Source of the DNA: Geodermatophilus nigrescens
Lineage (GTDB): Bacteria; Actinomycetota; Actinomycetes; Mycobacteriales; Geodermatophilaceae
DNA length: 64,000 nt
Assembly (NCBI RefSeq): GCF_900129495.1
Contig: NZ_FQVX01000001.1
Span: 868,001 to 932,000 of the forward strand
Direction: 5' to 3'
Within the stretch, counting starts at the first letter, position 1. Every line of letters starts with the position of its first letter. The notes beneath the pieces were generated by a model, which was not told the DNA's origin, did no database searches, and saw only the letters and a list, made by a program, of their open reading frames with translations. Of this stretch, positions 9,115 to 17,458 are shown piece after piece. Position numbers and translations under genes: made by a program.

Positions 9115-9542
9115 CCCTCCACGCCGTCGCCGTCGCCGGCGCCGTCGTCGCCGACCGGCACGGGCAGGACGCGCTCATCCGGCTCTACCGCGCGTGGGGC
9201 GAGACGGTGCACACGCGCGGCAGGTGGCCCGACGCCGGCGACCTGCTCGAGCGGGCCGGGCTGCCGCCGGAGCTCGCCGAGGTCATGACCGGCGACGCGC
9301 ACGACGACCTGGTCCGCGCCTCGCACACGGAGGGGATCGGCCTGGTCGGCACGCACGTCGGCACGCCCGTCCTCGCCGTCCGGGAGCCGGGGCGGCCGCG
9401 CGTGGCGGTATTCGGGCCGGTCCTGTCGCGGGTGCCGCGCGGCGAGGAGGCCGGCCGTTTGTGGGACGGCGTCGTCCTGGTCGGCGGCACCGTCGGCTTC
9501 CACGAGCTGAAGGGCCGTCCGCCCGGACCTCCCCGCACCTGA
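9115..9542 (+). pseudogene. Truncated mycothiol-dependent nitroreductase (DsbA-like, Rv2466c family)
   Basis: The reading frame matches the C-terminal two thirds of the Rv2466c-type mycothiol-dependent nitroreductase/DsbA family. GPVLSRVPRGEEAGRLWD and the end FHELKGR correspond to the conserved C-terminus. The N-terminal thioredoxin part with its CPWC active site is absent. Upstream, in all frames, I find only repeat-like DNA and no CPW motif. An open frame extends back to a GTG at 8979 but codes for unrelated Pro/Arg-rich sequence. It is called a remnant because the catalytic cysteines are missing; expression of the stump cannot be excluded. Confidence 0.7.
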
Positions 9543-9548
9543 GACGAC

Positions 9549-9582
9549 GGAGGCCCGGCCCCCTGGTGGGGACCGGGCCTCC
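9549..9582. terminator. Bidirectional hairpin terminator between convergent genes
   Basis: GGAGGCCCGG (9549-9558) pairs with CCGGGCCTCC (9573-9582); the stem continues with CCCC/GGGG around a short loop. It lies between the nitroreductase remnant and the end of mrp. There is no U-tract, as is usual in this GC range. Confidence 0.6.
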
Positions 9583-9596
9583 GGTGCGTCAGCGCG

Positions 9597-10757
9597 TCAG
9601 CGGCGGACGGGGGTGAGCCCCAGCGACCGGCCCGACAGCCCGCGGGAGCGGACGGCGAGCGACTCGGCGATCGCGCCGAGCGCCTTGGCGGCGGGCGCCT
9701 CGGGCTCGGCGAGGACGATCGGGGCGCCGGCGTCGCCGGCCTCACGCAGCCGGGTGTCCAGCGGCACCTGGCCCAGCAGCGGCACCCGGGCGCCGAGCGT
9801 GCGGGTCAGCGCGTCGGACACCGTCTGGCCGCCGCCGGAGCCGAAGACCTCCATGCGGGAGCCGTCGGGCAGCTCCATCCACGACATGTTCTCGATGACC
9901 CCGACCACCTGCTGGTGGGTCTGGGTGGCGATCGCGCCGGCCCGCTCGGCCACCTCGGCGGCGGCGAGCTGCGGCGTGGTCACCACGAGGATCTCCGCGT
10001 TGGGCAGCAGCTGGGCGATGGAGATCGCCACGTCGCCGGTGCCCGGCGGGAGGTCGAGGAGCAGGACGTCGAGGTCGCCCCACCACACGTCGGCGAGGAA
10101 CTGCTGCAGCGCGCGGTGCAGCATCGGCCCGCGCCACACCACCGGGGTGTTGCCCGGGGTGAACATGCCGATCGAGATGACCTTCACGCCGTAGGACTGC
10201 GGCGGCATGATCATGTTGTCGACCTGCGTCGGCTTGTCGTCGACGCCGAGCATGCGCGGCACCGAGTGGCCGTAGATGTCGGCGTCCACGACGCCGACCG
10301 ACAGGCCCTTCTTCGCGAGCGCGGCGGCCAGGTTCACCGTGACGCTGGACTTGCCGACGCCGCCCTTGCCGGACGCGACCGCGTAGACGCGGGTCAGCGA
10401 GTTCGGCTGGGCGAAGGGGATGACCGGCTCGGCGGCGTCGGTGCCGCGCACGGTCTTGCGCAGCTCGGCGCGCTGCTCGTCGCTCATCACGTCGAGGCCC
10501 ACCTGCACCGAGGTCACGCCGGGGACGGCGGACACCGCGGTGGTGACCCGGTTGGTGATCGTCTCGCGCATCGGGCAGCCGGCCACGGTGAGGTAGACCT
10601 CGACGCGCACGGCGCCCGGGTCGCCGCCGACGCCGATCTGCACGTCCTTGACCATGCCGAGGTCGGGCAGGGGACGGTTGATCTCCGGGTCCTGGACGGT
10701 GGCCAGAGCGGCGTTGACGGCGTCGAGCGCCGGCGAGCCGGTCAGCGTGTCGGACAT
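9597..10757 (-). CDS. mrp: Mrp/NBP35-family iron-sulfur cluster carrier ATPase
   Basis: A 386-residue P-loop ATPase thought to carry or transfer Fe-S clusters (ApbC/Mrp). The N-terminal 90 residues form a MIP18-like domain (LATVQDPEINRPLPDLGM). The deviant Walker A loop GKGGVGKSS follows, with the VVDADIYGHSVP switch and DLPPGTGD later. The ATG at 10757 has AAGGAG 11 nt upstream; longer in-frame forms lack a ribosome site. An 11-bp palindrome lies about 80 bp upstream. Mrp is also linked to the sigE region in Mycobacterium (Rv1229c). Confidence 0.94.
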   Translation of the reverse strand: MSDTLTGSPALDAVNAALATVQDPEINRPLPDLGMVKDVQIGVGGDPGAVRVEVYLTVAGCPMRETITNRVTTAVSAVPGVTSVQVGLDVMSDEQRAELRKTVRGTDAAEPVIPFAQPNSLTRVYAVASGKGGVGKSSVTVNLAAALAKKGLSVGVVDADIYGHSVPRMLGVDDKPTQVDNMIMPPQSYGVKVISIGMFTPGNTPVVWRGPMLHRALQQFLADVWWGDLDVLLLDLPPGTGDVAISIAQLLPNAEILVVTTPQLAAAEVAERAGAIATQTHQQVVGVIENMSWMELPDGSRMEVFGSGGGQTVSDALTRTLGARVPLLGQVPLDTRLREAGDAGAPIVLAEPEAPAAKALGAIAESLAVRSRGLSGRSLGLTPVRR

Positions 10758-10833
10758 GGGTGCGTGTGTCTCCTTCGACGGGGGGACCCGTTCGCGGTCT
10801 GCCGTACGCGGCGGCGACCGGCACTGCAGGTCA

Positions 10834-10844
10834 CAGTCACTGTA
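10834..10844. promoter_or_regulatory. Palindrome upstream of mrp (ACAGT-C-ACTGT)
   Basis: A perfect 5-1-5 inverted repeat lies in the 221-bp gap between the divergent mrp and azlC genes, about 77-87 bp upstream of the mrp start. Read on the minus strand it also includes TACAGT, a possible -10 hexamer, so an operator over the promoter is plausible. No regulator is assigned. The rest of the gap shows only the azlC -10. Confidence 0.35.
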
Positions 10845-10978
10845 CGGCGATCGGCACCGGGTGCCGCCCGGTGCGGGGGTGATGTGCTGCGCACTGGCGA
10901 CGCGCAGCCCTGCCCTGGTCAACGCCGTGCCGGGCGGGTCCCTTCCCCCTCCGGGGCGGGTCGTTAGCCTCCGGTCCC

Positions 10979-11671
10979 GTGTCCGGAACCGCCCGCACGG
11001 CCGTCCTCCGCGACGCGGTCGGGCTCGGCGTCGCCGTCGGGCTCTACGGCGTCGCCTTCGGGGCCGCCGCCGACGCCGCCGGGCTGGACCCCTGGCAGGC
11101 GCTGGTCATGTCGCTGCTGATGTTCACCGGCGCCTCGCAGTTCGCCCTCGTCGGCGTGCTCGGCGCGGGCGGCAGCGGCGCGGCGGCGATCGGCAGCGCG
11201 CTGCTGCTGGGCACCCGCAACACCGTCTACGGCGTGCGCCTGGCCCCGCTGCTCGCCCCGCGCGGCCCGCTGCGCCGGCTCGGCACCGCCCACTGGGTGA
11301 TCGACGAGACGACGGCGCTGGCGGTGGCCGCGCCCGACCGCGGACTGGCGCGGCTGGCGTTCCTCGCCGGCGGGGCGTCGATCTACGTCGTCTGGAACGC
11401 CACCACGCTGGTGGGCGCGCTCGGTGCCGCGGCGCTGGGGGAGACCGCGCAGGCCGCGCTGGACGCCGTCGTGCCCGCCGCCTTCCTCGCGCTGCTGTGG
11501 CCGCGGCTGCGCGCCGGCGCCGAGGAACCGGCCGTCGCGCGGCGGGTGGCACTGGGCGGGGCGGCGGTCGCGCTGGCGCTCACCCCGTTCGTGCCCGCGG
11601 GCGTGCAGGTGGTGGCCGCCGTCGTCGCGGTCGCCCTCGCCGGCCGGCCGCGGCGGGAGGCGGCGGCGTGA
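10979..11671 (+). CDS. azlC: AzlC-family branched-chain amino acid exporter, large subunit
   Basis: A 230-residue polytopic membrane protein with 6-8 hydrophobic segments. The N-terminal GLYGVAFGAAADAAGLDPWQ region, the LMFTGASQFALVG segment and GTRNTVYGVRLAP are typical of AzlC. With AzlD it forms an exporter for branched-chain amino acids or their analogues. The GTG lies 8 nt after a TAGCCT -10 hexamer, implying leaderless expression. The stop overlaps the azlD start (GTGA), as expected for obligate partners. Confidence 0.9.
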   Translation: MSGTARTAVLRDAVGLGVAVGLYGVAFGAAADAAGLDPWQALVMSLLMFTGASQFALVGVLGAGGSGAAAIGSALLLGTRNTVYGVRLAPLLAPRGPLRRLGTAHWVIDETTALAVAAPDRGLARLAFLAGGASIYVVWNATTLVGALGAAALGETAQAALDAVVPAAFLALLWPRLRAGAEEPAVARRVALGGAAVALALTPFVPAGVQVVAAVVAVALAGRPRREAAA

Positions 11672-11985
11672 GCTCCGGGACGCTGTGGACGGTCGTCGTC
11701 GTCGGGTCGCTCGGCTGCTACCTGCTCAAGCTGGCCGGGCTGTCGGTGCCGGCGGCCTGGGTGGAGCGCCCGTGGGTGACCCGCATGGTCACCTTCGTGC
11801 CGGCCGCGCTGCTGGCGGCGCTGGTCGCCGTGCAGGCGCTGACCTCCGGGCGGGAGCTGGTGGTCGACGGGCGGCTGGCCGGGCTCGCCGTCGCCGCGGT
11901 GGCGCTGGCGCTGCGGGCGCCGTTCGTCCTGGTCCTGGTGCTCGCCGGGGCCACCGGCGCGCTGGTGCACGTGATCGGAGGCTGA
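11668..11985 (+). CDS. azlD: AzlD-family small subunit of branched-chain amino acid exporter
   Basis: A 105-residue membrane protein with three to four hydrophobic segments and the AzlD-like VTRMVTFVPAALLAALVAVQAL stretch. It has no activity known alone and works with AzlC, whose stop codon it overlaps by 4 nt. The start GTG at 11668 is fixed by that overlap. It is followed one base after its stop by the chorismate mutase-like gene, so the three probably form one transcript. Confidence 0.88.
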   Translation: MSSGTLWTVVVVGSLGCYLLKLAGLSVPAAWVERPWVTRMVTFVPAALLAALVAVQALTSGRELVVDGRLAGLAVAAVALALRAPFVLVLVLAGATGALVHVIGG

Positions 11986-11986
11986 C

Positions 11987-12316
11987 GTGGCGGGGTCCCC
12001 CGAGGAGCTCCCCGACCTGACGGCGGTCCGCGCCGCGATCGACGGGCTCGACGAGGAGCTCGTCGCCCTGCTGGCCCGGCGCGAGCGGCTGGTGCGCGCG
12101 GCGGCACGGTTCAAGACCGACGCCGCCGCGGTGCGCGCCCCCGGCCGGGTCGAGCAGGTCGTCGCCCGGGCCCGGCTGCTGGCGGAGGCCTCCGGCGGCA
12201 GCCCCGAGGTGGCCGAGCGCGTGTACCGGGCGATGGTCGCGGCGTTCGTCGACCTCGAGCTGTCGGTGGCCGAGCTGCCCGGCGAGGGGCCCGGCGGCGG
12301 CCCCGCCGCGCCCTGA
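11987..12316 (+). CDS. Chorismate mutase-like AroQ-class helical protein
   Basis: A 109-residue all-helical protein whose N-terminus (AIDGLDEELVALLARRERLVRAAARFK) is the AroQ-class helix 1 signature with the conserved Arg and Lys that bind chorismate or pyruvate products. A second helix (VYRAMVAAFVDLEL) supports the fold. AroQ enzymes convert chorismate to prephenate, but many small actinobacterial members have unproven activity. The GTG lies 1 bp after the azlD stop, so it is probably co-transcribed with the exporter genes. Confidence 0.75.
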   Translation: MAGSPEELPDLTAVRAAIDGLDEELVALLARRERLVRAAARFKTDAAAVRAPGRVEQVVARARLLAEASGGSPEVAERVYRAMVAAFVDLELSVAELPGEGPGGGPAAP

Positions 12317-12321
12317 CCGGC

Positions 12322-12798
12322 TCAGAACAGCCGGTCCTCCCGCTGCTCGAGGTCGAGCAGGAAGCGCTTGCGGGCCAGCCCGCCGCCGAAGCCGACCAGG
12401 CCGCCGTCGGCGCCGACCACCCGGTGGCAGGGCACCACGATCGCCAGCGGGTTGCGCCCGCAGGCGAGGCCCACCGCCTGGGCACCGCCCGGTTGCCCGA
12501 CCGCACGCGCCACCGCGCCGTAGGTGGTCGTCCGGCCGTAGGGGATGCGGGTCAGCTCGTCCCAGACGGCGAGCTCGAACCCGCTGCCGAGGGGCCGCAG
12601 CGGCAGGTCGAACGCCTCGCGTGCGCCCGCGAGGTACTCGCCGAGCTGGCCGGTGACCGCGGCGAGCGCGGCGTCGTCCCGGGCGCCGAGGTCGGCCTCC
12701 GGCCCGGGCGGGGAGAGGTACAGGCGGACGAGCACCCCGTCGTCGGCGACGACGGTCAGCGGCCCGACCGGCGAGGGCAGCACCGCCTGCGCGCGCAT
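12322..12798 (-). CDS. ogt: Methylated-DNA-protein-cysteine methyltransferase
   Basis: A 158-residue suicide DNA-repair protein that removes methyl groups from O6-methylguanine. The active-site motif VPCHRVV is present near residue 126, with the acceptor cysteine, preceded by the helix-turn-helix and RAVGQPGGAQAVG finger region. The length matches stand-alone Ogt rather than Ada fusions. It is convergent with the chorismate mutase-like gene, only 5 bp away. The ATG is immediately preceded by GCCGGC, with CACACT as a weak -10, so leaderless transcription is possible. Confidence 0.92.
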   Translation of the reverse strand: MRAQAVLPSPVGPLTVVADDGVLVRLYLSPPGPEADLGARDDAALAAVTGQLGEYLAGAREAFDLPLRPLGSGFELAVWDELTRIPYGRTTTYGAVARAVGQPGGAQAVGLACGRNPLAIVVPCHRVVGADGGLVGFGGGLARKRFLLDLEQREDRLF

Positions 12799-12836
12799 GC
12801 CGGCAGTGTGCCGCGGGGGTACGACGGCCCCGGCGC

Positions 12837-13379
12837 TCAGCCGACCGACTCGCGCCGCTCCCGCTCGGCGCGCTCGGCCTGCTTGCGGCGCTTCTTCTCC
12901 TTCTTCTCCGCCTCGTCCGGCTCCTCGGGGACCAGCCGGGAGAGCTCGCCGCGGATGAAGTCGCGGGTGGCCACCTCGCCGATCGCGACGCGCAGCGCGG
13001 CCAGCTCGCGGGCGACGTACTCGGTGTCGGCGCGGGTCTGCGCGGCGCGGGCGCGGTCCTCCTCGGCCTGCACGCGGTCGCGGTCGGCCTGCCGGTTCTG
13101 GGCCAGCAGGATCAGCGGCGCGGCGTAGGCGGCCTGGGTGGAGAAGGCCAGGTTCAGCAGGATGAAGGGGTAGGGGTCCCAGCGCAGCCGGACGGCGAAC
13201 ACGTTCAGCGCGATCCAGAGGACCACGATGATCGTCTGGACGGCGAGGAACCGGCCGGTGCCGAGGAAGCGGGCGATGCCCTCGGCGAACCGGCCGACGG
13301 CGTCGGGGTCCAGCCGCAGGTAGCTGCCCAGGCTCCGGGCGGAGCCGCGGGGGACGTCGAGCCGGCGGCCGTCAGCCAC
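12837..13379 (-). CDS. DUF1003 domain membrane protein
   Basis: A 180-residue DUF1003 protein. Two adjacent hydrophobic segments (about residues 46-66 and 71-95, with the WDPYPFILLNLAFSTQAAYAAP signature) form a hairpin in the membrane. A long charged coiled coil rich in Glu, Arg and Lys follows to the C-terminus. The start overlaps the end of the upstream MgtE-N/CBS gene by 8 bp, a pairing common in actinobacteria that suggests a shared role, possibly in divalent-ion transport. The biochemical function is unknown. Confidence 0.85.
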   Translation of the reverse strand: MADGRRLDVPRGSARSLGSYLRLDPDAVGRFAEGIARFLGTGRFLAVQTIIVVLWIALNVFAVRLRWDPYPFILLNLAFSTQAAYAAPLILLAQNRQADRDRVQAEEDRARAAQTRADTEYVARELAALRVAIGEVATRDFIRGELSRLVPEEPDEAEKKEKKRRKQAERAERERRESVG

Positions 13380-14610
13380 GGCGGGCCCGCTCGCGCCAGT
13401 CCTCGGGCAGCAGGTGGTCGAGGACGTCGTCGACGCTGACCGCGCCCACGAGCCGGCCGCGGTCGTCGACCACCGGGGCGGCGACCAGGTTGTAGGTGGC
13501 GAAGTAGCGGGTGACCTCGGTCAGCGGCGCCTCCGGCCGCAGCGGCTCGAGGTCGTCGAGCACGCCGCTGACCAGGGTCGACGGCGGCTCGCGCAGCAGG
13601 CGCTGGATGTGCGCCAGCCCGAGGTAGCGCCCGGTGGGGGTAGCCGACGGCGGCCGGCACACGTACACCTGGCTGGCCAGCGACGGCGTCAGCTCCGGCT
13701 CCCGCACCCGGGCCAGCGCCTCGGCGATCGTGGCGTCGGGCGCCAGGATCACCGGCTCGCTGGTCATGATGCCGCCGGCGGTGTCCTCCGAGTACTGCAG
13801 CAGCTGGCGCACCGGCTCGGCCTCGTCGGGCTCCATGAGCTCGAGCAGCCGGTTGCGGTCGACGTTGGACAGCTCCGACAGCAGGTCGGCGGCGTCGTCG
13901 GGGTCCATCTCCTCGAGGACGTCGGCGGCCCGTGTCTCCGCCAGCGACGCGAGGATGCCCATCTGGGTGGCCTCGGGCAGCTCGCCGAGGACGTCGGCCA
14001 GCCGCTGGTCGTCGAGCGCCTCGGCCACCTCGTGCCGGCGCTTCTCCGGCAGGTCCTGCAGGGCGTGCGCGAGGTCGGCGGCGTTGAGCTCGCGGTAGGT
14101 GGCGATGAGCGTCTCCGCGCCCTGCCCGGTCTCCGGCAGCGCCAGCCCGGCCACCTCGGCCCAGGCCAGCTGGTGCAGCTGCCCCCGCCGGCCGAGCCGG
14201 CCCGGCTCCTGCACGGCGAGCCGGGTCACCTGCCACTCGCCGGTGCGGGTCTGCTCGACCGCCGCGTCGACGACGGTCGCGGGGCGCTGCGACTCGCGGA
14301 GGGTGACCGTGCGGTCGAGCAGCTCGCCGAGGACCAGCGTCTCGCCGCGCCGCTGCTCGAAGCGCTTGAGGTTCAGCGTGCCCGAGGCGAGCACGACCGC
14401 GCCGGGGTCGATGCTGGTCACCCGGCCCATCGGCACGAAGATCCGGCGGCGGGCGACCACCTCGACGACCACGCCGAGCGCGCGGGGGCAGGCGGTGCCC
14501 ACCCGCAGCGCCACGACGACGTCGCGCAGCCGCCCGACCCGGTCGCCGTTGGGGTCGAAGACGGGCAGTCCGGCGAGCCGGGAGACGTACGCCCTGCTCA
14601 CCGTGGTCAC
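13372..14610 (-). CDS. PRC-barrel / MgtE N-domain / paired CBS protein without channel
   Basis: A 412-residue soluble protein. Residues 1-80 resemble a PRC-barrel (FDPNGDRVGRLRDVVV), the middle is an MgtE N-domain of helical repeats (ALQDLPEKRRHEVAEAL, LLSELSNVDRNRLLELM), and residues about 280-400 are two CBS domains. The membrane channel of true MgtE Mg2+ transporters is missing, so it may be a regulatory partner of the DUF1003 protein encoded next to it. The GTG sits 8 nt downstream of TAGCCT, part of a divergent promoter shared with the phzF-like gene. Confidence 0.85.
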   Translation of the reverse strand: MTTVSRAYVSRLAGLPVFDPNGDRVGRLRDVVVALRVGTACPRALGVVVEVVARRRIFVPMGRVTSIDPGAVVLASGTLNLKRFEQRRGETLVLGELLDRTVTLRESQRPATVVDAAVEQTRTGEWQVTRLAVQEPGRLGRRGQLHQLAWAEVAGLALPETGQGAETLIATYRELNAADLAHALQDLPEKRRHEVAEALDDQRLADVLGELPEATQMGILASLAETRAADVLEEMDPDDAADLLSELSNVDRNRLLELMEPDEAEPVRQLLQYSEDTAGGIMTSEPVILAPDATIAEALARVREPELTPSLASQVYVCRPPSATPTGRYLGLAHIQRLLREPPSTLVSGVLDDLEPLRPEAPLTEVTRYFATYNLVAAPVVDDRGRLVGAVSVDDVLDHLLPEDWRERARRG

Positions 14611-14618
14611 GGGTGCCG

Positions 14619-14628
14619 AGGCTACCGT
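14619..14628. promoter_or_regulatory. Bidirectional -10 element shared by two divergent leaderless genes
   Basis: AGGCTACCGT carries TACCGT on the plus strand (14623-14628, 7 nt before the GTG at 14636) and TAGCCT on the minus strand (14624-14619, 8 nt before the GTG at 14610). The two hexamers share the central TA. Only 25 bp separate the two start codons, so both messages would be leaderless and mutually exclusive at initiation. Confidence 0.6.
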
Positions 14629-14635
14629 CGGGCCC

Positions 14636-15499
14636 GTGGCGAGCCCCGTGAGCGTCGAGTACGAGGTCGTCGACGTGTTCGCGCCGCGAGCGTTCGCGGG
14701 CAACCCGCTCGCCGTCGTCCTGGACGCCGACGACCTGACGACGGCGCAGTGCCAGGCGCTGGCGAACGAGTTCGCCCTGTCGGAGACGTCGTTCCTGTGT
14801 CGGCCCACGGAGCCCGGCGCCTCCTACCGGGTCCGCATCTTCACGCCCTACACCGAGCTGCCCTTCGCCGGGCACCCGAGCGTCGGCGCCGCGCACACGC
14901 TGGTGCGCCTGGGCCGGCTGGGGGCCGGGACGCTGCACCAGGAGTGCGGCGCCGGCGTGCTGCCGATCGAGGTCACCGGCGACGGCGCGACGCTCACCGG
15001 CGGCCGCCCCACGCTGGAGGACGGGCCCGACGCCGGCGCGCTGGCCGAGGCGATGGGCCTGTCGGCCGCCGACGTCGCCGGGCCGCCCGCGTCGGTCGCC
15101 GGCTGCGGCCTGCCCTTCGCCTACCTCGCCGTGCACCCCGGAGTCGTCGACCGGGCGGTCCCCGACCCCGCCCGGCTCGACCGGCTCGGCACCGGCGAGG
15201 GCGTCTCGGTGCTGTCGTGGGACGGCGCCACCGCGTACGCCCGCGTCTTCGCCCGCGACCTGCGCTGGGGCGAGGACCCGGCCACCGGCTCCGCGGCCCT
15301 CGGCCTCGGCGTGTGGCTGACGGCGGCCGGGCTGGTCGCGCCGGAGGGGACGTCGTCCTACACCGTGCGCCAGGGCGAGGCGATGGGCCGGCCCTCGGTG
15401 CTCGAGTGCACGGTCACCGCCGCGGGCGGGCGGGCGACGTCGGCCACCGTGTCCGGCGCGGTGGTGCCGGTGGCGGCCGGCCGCATCCGCGTCCCGTGA
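14636..15499 (+). CDS. PhzF-family isomerase/epimerase-like protein
   Basis: A 287-residue PhzF-superfamily protein made of two diaminopimelate-epimerase-like halves. The N-terminal VDVFAPRAFAGNPLAVVLDA segment with the conserved Asn and the downstream ELPFAGHPSVGAAH and GEDPATGSAALGLG motifs are classic. PhzF isomerises a phenazine precursor, but most homologues have unknown substrates, and no phenazine genes are nearby. The leaderless GTG shares a -10 region with the divergent MgtE-N/CBS gene. The stop overlaps the EamA gene start (GTGA). Confidence 0.9.
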   Translation: MASPVSVEYEVVDVFAPRAFAGNPLAVVLDADDLTTAQCQALANEFALSETSFLCRPTEPGASYRVRIFTPYTELPFAGHPSVGAAHTLVRLGRLGAGTLHQECGAGVLPIEVTGDGATLTGGRPTLEDGPDAGALAEAMGLSAADVAGPPASVAGCGLPFAYLAVHPGVVDRAVPDPARLDRLGTGEGVSVLSWDGATAYARVFARDLRWGEDPATGSAALGLGVWLTAAGLVAPEGTSSYTVRQGEAMGRPSVLECTVTAAGGRATSATVSGAVVPVAAGRIRVP

Positions 15500-16431
15500 G
15501 CTCCGGCCAGGCCACCGCGGCTCCCTCGCCGTGGGCGGTGCACCGCCCCGGCACCCGAGACGTCGCGCTCATGGCGGTCGCCGTCGTCGGCGTCTCGTTC
15601 TCCGGCCCGCTGACCGCGCTGGTGACGACGTCGTTCCTGGCCATCGCGTTCTGGCGCAACGCCGCGGGTGCCGCGCTGCTGCTGCCGGTGCTGCTCGGCC
15701 GGGAGCGCGCCACGCTGACCGGCCTGCGCGCGCGGGACCTGACGACGTCGGTGGTGGCCGGGCTCTTCCTCGCCGCGCACTTCGCCGCCTGGCTGCCGAG
15801 CCTGTCGATGACCACGGTCGCCGCGTCCACGGCGCTGGTGACCACGACGCCGATCTGGACGGCGCTCGCCGCGCGGGTCTCCGGTGTCCGGCTGCCCGCG
15901 CAGGTGTGGGCGGGGCTCGCGCTGGCCGTCGTGGGGGCCGCGCTGATCGCCGGGGTCGACGTCGCGGTGAGCCTGGAGGCGCTGGCCGGCGACGGGCTGG
16001 CCCTGCTCGGCGCGATCTGCGCGGGCGGCTACATGCTCGCCGGCGCCCGGGCCCGCACCCGGCTCGCGACGTCGGCCTACTCCGTCGTCTGCTACTCCAC
16101 CTGCGCCGCGGTGCTCGCCGTCGCGGCGTGGGTGACCACCACCCCGCTCGCCGGGTTCAGCGCCCGCGACTGGTGGCTGATCGCCGCGATCACCGTGTGC
16201 GCGCAGATCCTCGGGCACACGCTGCTCAACCTGGTGCTCTCCAGCGTCGGCCCGACCGTCGTCGGGCTGGCCGTGCTGCTGGAGGTGCCCGGCGCGCTGC
16301 TCGTCGCCCTGGTGCTCCTCGGGCAGACGCCGCCGCTGCTGGCGCTGCCCGGCATGGTCGCCGTCGTCGCCGGGGTGGCGCTGGTGATCCGGGCCGGGCG
16401 GCCGCAGACGCCGGTCGAGCCGGTCGGCTGA
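15496..16431 (+). CDS. EamA/DMT-family transporter
   Basis: A 311-residue drug/metabolite transporter with ten predicted membrane segments arranged as two EamA repeats. Typical features are FWRNAAGAALLLPVL in the first repeat and STALVTTTPIWTALAA at the end of helix 4. Substrates in this superfamily are amino acids, metabolites or drugs and cannot be deduced. It is translationally coupled to the PhzF-like gene through a GTGA overlap, so its substrate may be related to the isomerase product. Confidence 0.87.
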   Translation: MSSGQATAAPSPWAVHRPGTRDVALMAVAVVGVSFSGPLTALVTTSFLAIAFWRNAAGAALLLPVLLGRERATLTGLRARDLTTSVVAGLFLAAHFAAWLPSLSMTTVAASTALVTTTPIWTALAARVSGVRLPAQVWAGLALAVVGAALIAGVDVAVSLEALAGDGLALLGAICAGGYMLAGARARTRLATSAYSVVCYSTCAAVLAVAAWVTTTPLAGFSARDWWLIAAITVCAQILGHTLLNLVLSSVGPTVVGLAVLLEVPGALLVALVLLGQTPPLLALPGMVAVVAGVALVIRAGRPQTPVEPVG

Positions 16432-16494
16432 GCCCTCCGGAGGGCGCTGGCTACCCTCCGGTGACCGAAGTCCCTGATCATCAGCGGAGGCACC

Positions 16495-17448
16495 GTGGCC
16501 GAGCTCCGATCCCGTCGTTCCAACCTCGCCGTCCCGGGCAGCAACCCGCGCTTCCTGGAGAAGGCCAAGGGCCTGCCGGCCGACCAGGTCTTCCTCGACC
16601 TCGAGGACGCCTGCGCGCCGCTGGCCAAGCCGGGCGCCCGCAAGAACATCGTCGCGGCGCTGAACGAGGGCGGCTGGGGCGAGAAGATCCGCACGGTCCG
16701 GGTCAACGACTGGACGACGGAGTGGACCTACCGCGACGTCATCGAGGTGGTCGAGGGCGCCGGGGCGAACCTGGACTGCATCATGCTGCCGAAGGTCGTC
16801 GACGCCCATCAGGTCGCGGCGCTGGACTTCCTGCTCACGCAGATCGAGAAGGCCAACGGCCTGGAGGTCGGCCGGATCGGCATCGAGGCGCAGATCGAGA
16901 CCGCGCAGGGCCTGATCAACGTCAACGACATCGCCTTCGCCAGCCCGCGGATCGAGACGATCATCTTCGGCCCGGCCGACTTCATGGCCAGCATCAACAT
17001 GAAGTCCCTGGTGGTGGGCGCCCTGCACCCCGACTACCCGGGCGACCCGTTCCACTACATCCTCATGCAGATCCTCATGGCCGCCCGTGCCCGCGGCGTG
17101 CAGGCCATCGACGGGCCCTTCCTGCAGGTGCGCGACGTCGACGCCTTCCGCGAGGTCGCCAAGCGCTCGGCGGTGCTCGGCTTCGACGGCAAGTGGGTGC
17201 TGCACCCCGGCCAGATCGACGCCGCCAACGAGATCTACGCGCCGTCGCAGGAGGACTACGACCACGCCGAGCTGATCCTCGACGCCTACGACTGGTACAC
17301 GTCCGAGGCCGGCGGGAAGAAGGGCTCGGCCATGCTCGGCGACGAGATGATCGACGAGGCCAGCCGCAAGATGGCGCTGGTCATCGCGGGCAAGGGCCGC
17401 GCCGCGGGGATGTCCCGCACGTCGTCGTTCACCCCGCCCGAGGACTGA
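16495..17448 (+). CDS. CoA-ester lyase (HpcH/HpaI, CitE/malyl-CoA lyase type)
   Basis: A 317-residue TIM-barrel lyase that cleaves or forms C-C bonds of malyl-, methylmalyl- or citramalyl-CoA. Visible motifs are the N-terminal PGSNPRFLEKA, the metal-binding region FLDLEDACAP, EAQIETAQGL and FGPADFMAS, and a C-terminal WVLHPGQI. The length fits Mcl/CitE-like enzymes. The GTG has GCGGAGG upstream, and a TACCCT -10 lies at 16452. The next gene is an acyl-CoA dehydrogenase, consistent with acyl-CoA metabolism, but the specific substrate is not determined. Confidence 0.88.
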   Translation: MAELRSRRSNLAVPGSNPRFLEKAKGLPADQVFLDLEDACAPLAKPGARKNIVAALNEGGWGEKIRTVRVNDWTTEWTYRDVIEVVEGAGANLDCIMLPKVVDAHQVAALDFLLTQIEKANGLEVGRIGIEAQIETAQGLINVNDIAFASPRIETIIFGPADFMASINMKSLVVGALHPDYPGDPFHYILMQILMAARARGVQAIDGPFLQVRDVDAFREVAKRSAVLGFDGKWVLHPGQIDAANEIYAPSQEDYDHAELILDAYDWYTSEAGGKKGSAMLGDEMIDEASRKMALVIAGKGRAAGMSRTSSFTPPED

Positions 17449-17458
17449 GCACCTCACG

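Noticed and set aside
16432-16445. GCCCTCCGGAGGGC palindrome as a terminator
   Set aside because: It has no loop and cannot form a stable RNA hairpin as drawn; it may be chance.
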